Program-made: the position numbers and the translations under genes
Shown here: in pieces, positions 59,970 to 64,000 of the stretch
Position numbering within the stretch: position 1 is the first letter of the stretch
How the letters are laid out: the number at the start of each line of letters is the position of its first letter
Assembly: GCA_945910815.1 (NCBI GenBank)
Contig: CAMDZD010000001.1
Coordinates: 124,001 to 188,000, forward strand
DNA from: an uncultured Clostridia bacterium
GTDB lineage: Bacteria; Bacillota; Clostridia; Oscillospirales; Ruminococcaceae
Direction: 5' to 3'
DNA: 64,000 nt
Notes under the pieces: model-generated
The model's database searches: none
What the model was told of the DNA's origin: nothing
What the model saw: the letters and a program-made list of their open reading frames with translations, nothing else

Positions 59970-60068
59970 GGGTTTTTGAAAAATTTTTTCTGAAAAAATT
60001 TTTTGAAGTAAAAAGCATTTCTGATTCGTATAGGTAGTGTAAGGAAAAAATATCAGGAGGTTTTATTT

Positions 60069-62453
60069 ATGAAAAAATTTACTTACATCATCGCTTCGGC
60101 ACTTGCTCTCACCTATGCCGTAACAGCAATTCCGACAGTTCCGGAAAATATTCCGGACACTCACGCTGTCTACATTGCTCCCGACCCCCACTCAATTCCG
60201 GCAAGCGGACTTCAGGCAGACTATTTCTACAATGAAATCGGTGAAATTTCATACTGCAAATGCGGTGAAATAGTTACCTGTATTCCGATTGCAAATCCCG
60301 GAAGTCTGCACGTAACATACAAGCTCAACGGTGAAGAATTTACTCCCGATAATGTTACACGCAATTTCACAAATGATTCTTATGACACTACTGCTGATAC
60401 TGATTCAACAGGTCATACCGGATATGAGTCAATTTCATTCTTCCCGAAAGAAGTCAACAAGGAATACACACTCGAAATCAAGGTTGAATTTTCTTCTGCC
60501 GTTACTGATACAGATGAAGATGATGTTGACCCGATTTCTGTTGAGGAAAACTACAAATTCAATTTCAAAGTTGACAGCAATGGCGTTATAATTCCCGAAG
60601 ATGCATGCATAACTCCGTCAACATATCAGCAGACTGAAATTTTTAAAAGAAAATACGGAAACTATACGGCTTTTGAAAACAAGGTTATTGTCTGCACTCC
60701 GTGGTACTGGAACGGCGGTTATGATGTAGTTGTCAACAGTACCGCTGAAAACTCTGCAACCCTTCTTTCAGAAGCTACATCAACAACTCCGACATATTAT
60801 GTTGATAACGAAACAGGAGTTGTTTATCATATTGACGGCGGTTCGGGAAACAAGGTTCTCACTTTTGACGCTTCAAAAGAAGGTACTTACTCCGTAAACG
60901 TATATAATCAACGTGGCGGAGAAGAAATGATTGTTGACCCCATTCAGTTCACATACCACGTTGACCAGAACGGAAATATTACTTTCCAACAGGTTTCAAA
61001 ATTAAGCGTTCCGAAAAGCTACGATGAGGCTAAGCAGTTTATTGAACAGTACGGCGAAAGCGAAACTGACGGTTTTCAGGTTGTTGAGGTTATTCCCGTT
61101 GTTAAATCCGATAAATTCAGTATTCAGCCGTATAGTGAAACTGACGAAGTAAAGCCTTACGTTAATAATACCGCAACATACTATTATAACGAAAATGATG
61201 GCTGTAAGGGTTATCAGGTAACTGTCTACACTATGAACAGAAGTCTTTCTTCTGATGAAATACATACCGAAAAGCTTTATCACGTTACAAATACGGAATA
61301 CAAGGTTGACGAAGACTATACTATAAGAAAAGCATATTTCTGCGGTTATCTTATCGACAAGGGAACAAAATCCTTTAAAGAGTATCTCACAGAACCCGCA
61401 AGCTTTGCGGAATCACAGGTATTCTTACGCAAATACGGAAACTTCTGTGCCGACCCGAATCAGAAAAAAGTAATTGCAGTTATCCCCGAACACTACGAAC
61501 TAAATCACGAAATAGGCGGTACTGCTGAACTTCTCAAAACAAAATATTATGATGACGATATGGCACAATTTATAGATGATGACGGTCAGTTAATTGAAGC
61601 CTGTGATTTGGGCGGAAACAAAATCCTTATGTTTGACGCTTCAAAAGCAGGAGATTACACAATCCGCATTAATGAAACGTGGGCAGGAAATCCCGATAAC
61701 GTTACATATTACAGCATTGATTATTCCGTTGACGACAGCGGAAATATAACTCTTTCCGAACCCTCCGAAAATCCGCAGATTCCCGAAACTATTGAGAGCT
61801 TTTCCGATGCCGACAAAGTTTTCAATTCAAATGGCGGTTATGTGATAAAGCAGGGCGAAACTCTGCAAATTGCAGTTCCCGTTAATTTCGGTGTTGAAAA
61901 ACCCGGAGGCGGAATGGGATACGAAGAATATGAAACAACATTAAAAGGCAACTTCAATTTCCCAAACGGTCTCGAAACTATTGACGAGCAACTCTATATA
62001 AACGATAATTCTGTACTCGAAACAACTCCACTCGGATACCGTGTCTACACATACGATTTATCCCCGAAGGAATACGAAGTAATCACCACAGAGGGTGATT
62101 TCGTATGGGTTACAAGCAAGCTTGACGGCGATTTCTCTATAACATACACTACTTCATCAGATTTCAATCCTTATGGCAAGGAAAATAAATATACATTCAG
62201 ATTCAACTGCACTGATGATATTGTAACAAATACAGGTATTTTAAGCAACGATTCCGGAGATGCCAACGGTGACGGAAATATTGATATTGCCGACGTTGTA
62301 ACTCTTTCCGCATTTATCGGAAATCCCGATATAAATACCGTTTCCGGCAAGGCTAAAATATACTGTGATGTCCAGTCACACGGAAACGGCATTGACGCTT
62401 CCGATGTTCTTATGATTCAGAAGTATATTGCCAACGTGATAACAGAATTTTAA
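60069..62453 (+). CDS. Secreted dockerin protein with several divergent ~130-aa repeats of unknown function
   Basis: Signal peptide; repeated RKYGN...VIxxxP...GNKxLxFDASKxGxY...Y.VDxxGNIT; C-terminal GDANGDGNIDIADVVTLSAFI...GIDASDVLMIQKYIA. Confidence 0.85.
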   Translation: MKKFTYIIASALALTYAVTAIPTVPENIPDTHAVYIAPDPHSIPASGLQADYFYNEIGEISYCKCGEIVTCIPIANPGSLHVTYKLNGEEFTPDNVTRNFTNDSYDTTADTDSTGHTGYESISFFPKEVNKEYTLEIKVEFSSAVTDTDEDDVDPISVEENYKFNFKVDSNGVIIPEDACITPSTYQQTEIFKRKYGNYTAFENKVIVCTPWYWNGGYDVVVNSTAENSATLLSEATSTTPTYYVDNETGVVYHIDGGSGNKVLTFDASKEGTYSVNVYNQRGGEEMIVDPIQFTYHVDQNGNITFQQVSKLSVPKSYDEAKQFIEQYGESETDGFQVVEVIPVVKSDKFSIQPYSETDEVKPYVNNTATYYYNENDGCKGYQVTVYTMNRSLSSDEIHTEKLYHVTNTEYKVDEDYTIRKAYFCGYLIDKGTKSFKEYLTEPASFAESQVFLRKYGNFCADPNQKKVIAVIPEHYELNHEIGGTAELLKTKYYDDDMAQFIDDDGQLIEACDLGGNKILMFDASKAGDYTIRINETWAGNPDNVTYYSIDYSVDDSGNITLSEPSENPQIPETIESFSDADKVFNSNGGYVIKQGETLQIAVPVNFGVEKPGGGMGYEEYETTLKGNFNFPNGLETIDEQLYINDNSVLETTPLGYRVYTYDLSPKEYEVITTEGDFVWVTSKLDGDFSITYTTSSDFNPYGKENKYTFRFNCTDDIVTNTGILSNDSGDANGDGNIDIADVVTLSAFIGNPDINTVSGKAKIYCDVQSHGNGIDASDVLMIQKYIANVITEF

Positions 62454-62484
62454 AAAAAGGCGACCGATTTTTCTCGGTCGCCTT
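62450..62484. terminator. Terminator between convergent dockerin and pdxT genes
   Basis: AAGGCGACCGA...TCGGTCGCCTT; strong T-run on the minus strand. Confidence 0.75.
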
Positions 62485-62488
62485 TGAA

Positions 62489-63049
62489 TTATATCATATT
62501 CAGAAAATATTCATGTACTCTCTTATCGTCTGTCAGTTCGGGGTGAAATGCAACGGCAAGCTGATTTCCCTGACGTGATGCAACGGCTTTTCCGTCAACA
62601 GTACAAAGTATTTCAGCATCTCCATGGACTTCCTCTATATAAGGAGCTCTGATAAATGTAAGCGGAATTTCGCCTATTCCCTTAAATTCGGCATTTGCGT
62701 TGAAACTTCCGAGCTGTCTGCCGTAAGCGTTACGGCGTGCAGTTATATTCATTGTAGCGATATGACTTTCATCACTTCCGGAAATTTTATCCGCAAGAAG
62801 TATCAGTCCCGCACAAGTTCCGAAAACAGGCATGCCGTTTTCAATCATACCTCTTATATCGTTCATAAGGTCAAGTTCACGGAGAAGCTTTCCCATAACG
62901 GTACTTTCTCCGCCTGGGAGAACTATTCCGTCAAAGCTCTGCAAAATATCCTTTTTCTGACGTATTTCAAAAGTATCTGCACCACATTCCTCAAGGATTT
63001 TTCTGTGTTCAGCGAAAGCTCCCTGAAGTGCAAGAACAGCAATTTTCAT
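62489..63049 (-). CDS. pdxT: Pyridoxal 5'-phosphate synthase glutaminase subunit PdxT
   Basis: IAVLALQGAFAEHRKIL, LPGGESTVMGKL, PVFGTCAGLILLA, VAFHPELT. Confidence 0.97.
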   Translation of the reverse strand: MKIAVLALQGAFAEHRKILEECGADTFEIRQKKDILQSFDGIVLPGGESTVMGKLLRELDLMNDIRGMIENGMPVFGTCAGLILLADKISGSDESHIATMNITARRNAYGRQLGSFNANAEFKGIGEIPLTFIRAPYIEEVHGDAEILCTVDGKAVASRQGNQLAVAFHPELTDDKRVHEYFLNMI

Positions 63050-63925
63050 TTATTTTCCTCTTTCTGCCATGAGAAGCTGAATTTCATCTTCATTGATTCC
63101 GACCATAGCTTCGCCCAAATCCTCGGAAAGTTCGGCAAGGAGCTTGTAATCGTTGTAATTTGTTACAGCCTTTACGATTGCGGCAGCTCTCTTTTCGGGA
63201 TTTCCTGACTTGAATATTCCTGAACCAACGAAAACGCCTTCTGCACCCAACTGCATCATAAGTGCAGCATCTGCAGGAGTTGCAACACCGCCTGCTGCGA
63301 AATTTACAACAGGGATTCTTCCGTTTTCGTGAACATAAAGCACGAGTTCATAAGGAACCTGAAGATTCTTTGCAGTATCAAAAAGCTCGTCCTCGTCCAT
63401 ATTCTGGATTCTTCTTATTTCAGAATTCATCATTCTCATATGACGTACAGCCTGAACGATGTCACCTGTTCCGGGTTCACCCTTTGTTCTTATCATTGAT
63501 GCACCTTCATTGATACGTCTGAGAGCTTCTCCCAAATCCTTAGCACCGCATACAAAAGGAACGTCAAACTTTCTCTTATTTATATGATATTTGTCATCAG
63601 CAGGAGAAAGCACTTCACTTTCATCAATGTAATCTATTTCAATAGCCTGAAGAATCTGAGCTTCTGCGAAATGACCTATTCTGCACTTTGCCATTACAGG
63701 AATTGAAACGGCATTCTGGATTCCCTTAATCATTTTAGGGTCACTCATTCTTGAAACTCCGCCGGCTGCTCTGATGTCTGCCGGAATTCTTTCAAGAGCC
63801 ATTACTGCACAAGCACCGGCAGCTTCGGCAATTTTAGCCTGTTCCGGAGTTGTAACGTCCATAATAACTCCGCCCTTAAGCATCTGAGCAAGTTCTTTAT
63901 TAAGCTGATAACGATTATTTTCCAT
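63050..63925 (-). CDS. pdxS: Pyridoxal 5'-phosphate synthase subunit PdxS
   Basis: [49 protein letters not shown]. Confidence 0.98.
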   Translation of the reverse strand: MENNRYQLNKELAQMLKGGVIMDVTTPEQAKIAEAAGACAVMALERIPADIRAAGGVSRMSDPKMIKGIQNAVSIPVMAKCRIGHFAEAQILQAIEIDYIDESEVLSPADDKYHINKRKFDVPFVCGAKDLGEALRRINEGASMIRTKGEPGTGDIVQAVRHMRMMNSEIRRIQNMDEDELFDTAKNLQVPYELVLYVHENGRIPVVNFAAGGVATPADAALMMQLGAEGVFVGSGIFKSGNPEKRAAAIVKAVTNYNDYKLLAELSEDLGEAMVGINEDEIQLLMAERGK

Positions 63926-63944
63926 AAATATACCCTTCTTTATA

Positions 63945-63978
63945 TAAAAAATAAAAGGCAGATATGAGTATCTGCCTT
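63945..63978 (-). terminator. Terminator upstream of pdxS (end of preceding minus-strand unit, or leader attenuator)
   Basis: Perfect 10-bp stem AAGGCAGATA/TATCTGCCTT, followed on the minus strand by TTATTTTTTATA. Confidence 0.75.
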
Positions 63979-64000
63979 AAAACATGGGCCAGCAGGGACT

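Overview
The 64 kb window reads as a low-GC Firmicute chromosome. The dockerin genes and gene content suggest a fibre-degrading Ruminococcus/Oscillospiraceae relative; this taxonomy is inferred from gene content only. Most of it is dense housekeeping sequence: a long minus-strand run (efp, aroQ, rpsU, rsfS, nadD, ftsY, smc, rnc, plsX, trmFO, topA, dprA, rplT-rpmI-infC), the str operon (rpsL-rpsG-fusA-tuf), murT-gatD, serC-serA and pdxST. Five secreted proteins end in dockerin modules: a metzincin-like protease, a GH26 mannanase, a GH9 endoglucanase, a transglutaminase-like protein, and a large repeat protein of unknown function. The most unusual object is a 915-aa PAS/degenerate-GGDEF/EAL protein (44056..46803, minus). 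It has a C-terminal ~310-aa repeat region predicted to be a beta-solenoid, no visible signal peptide or TM segment, an adjacent polytopic membrane protein, and a start that diverges from the GH26-GH9 dockerin operon. Other points of interest are a probable AUU start and leader attenuator for infC, a structured rpsL-rpsG intergenic RNA, a 29-residue tract made only of Cys/Asp/Glu, and two dockerin subclasses. No tRNA, rRNA, CRISPR array, transposase or prophage was recognised. Product calls are from reading the translated ORFs, and no database search was run.
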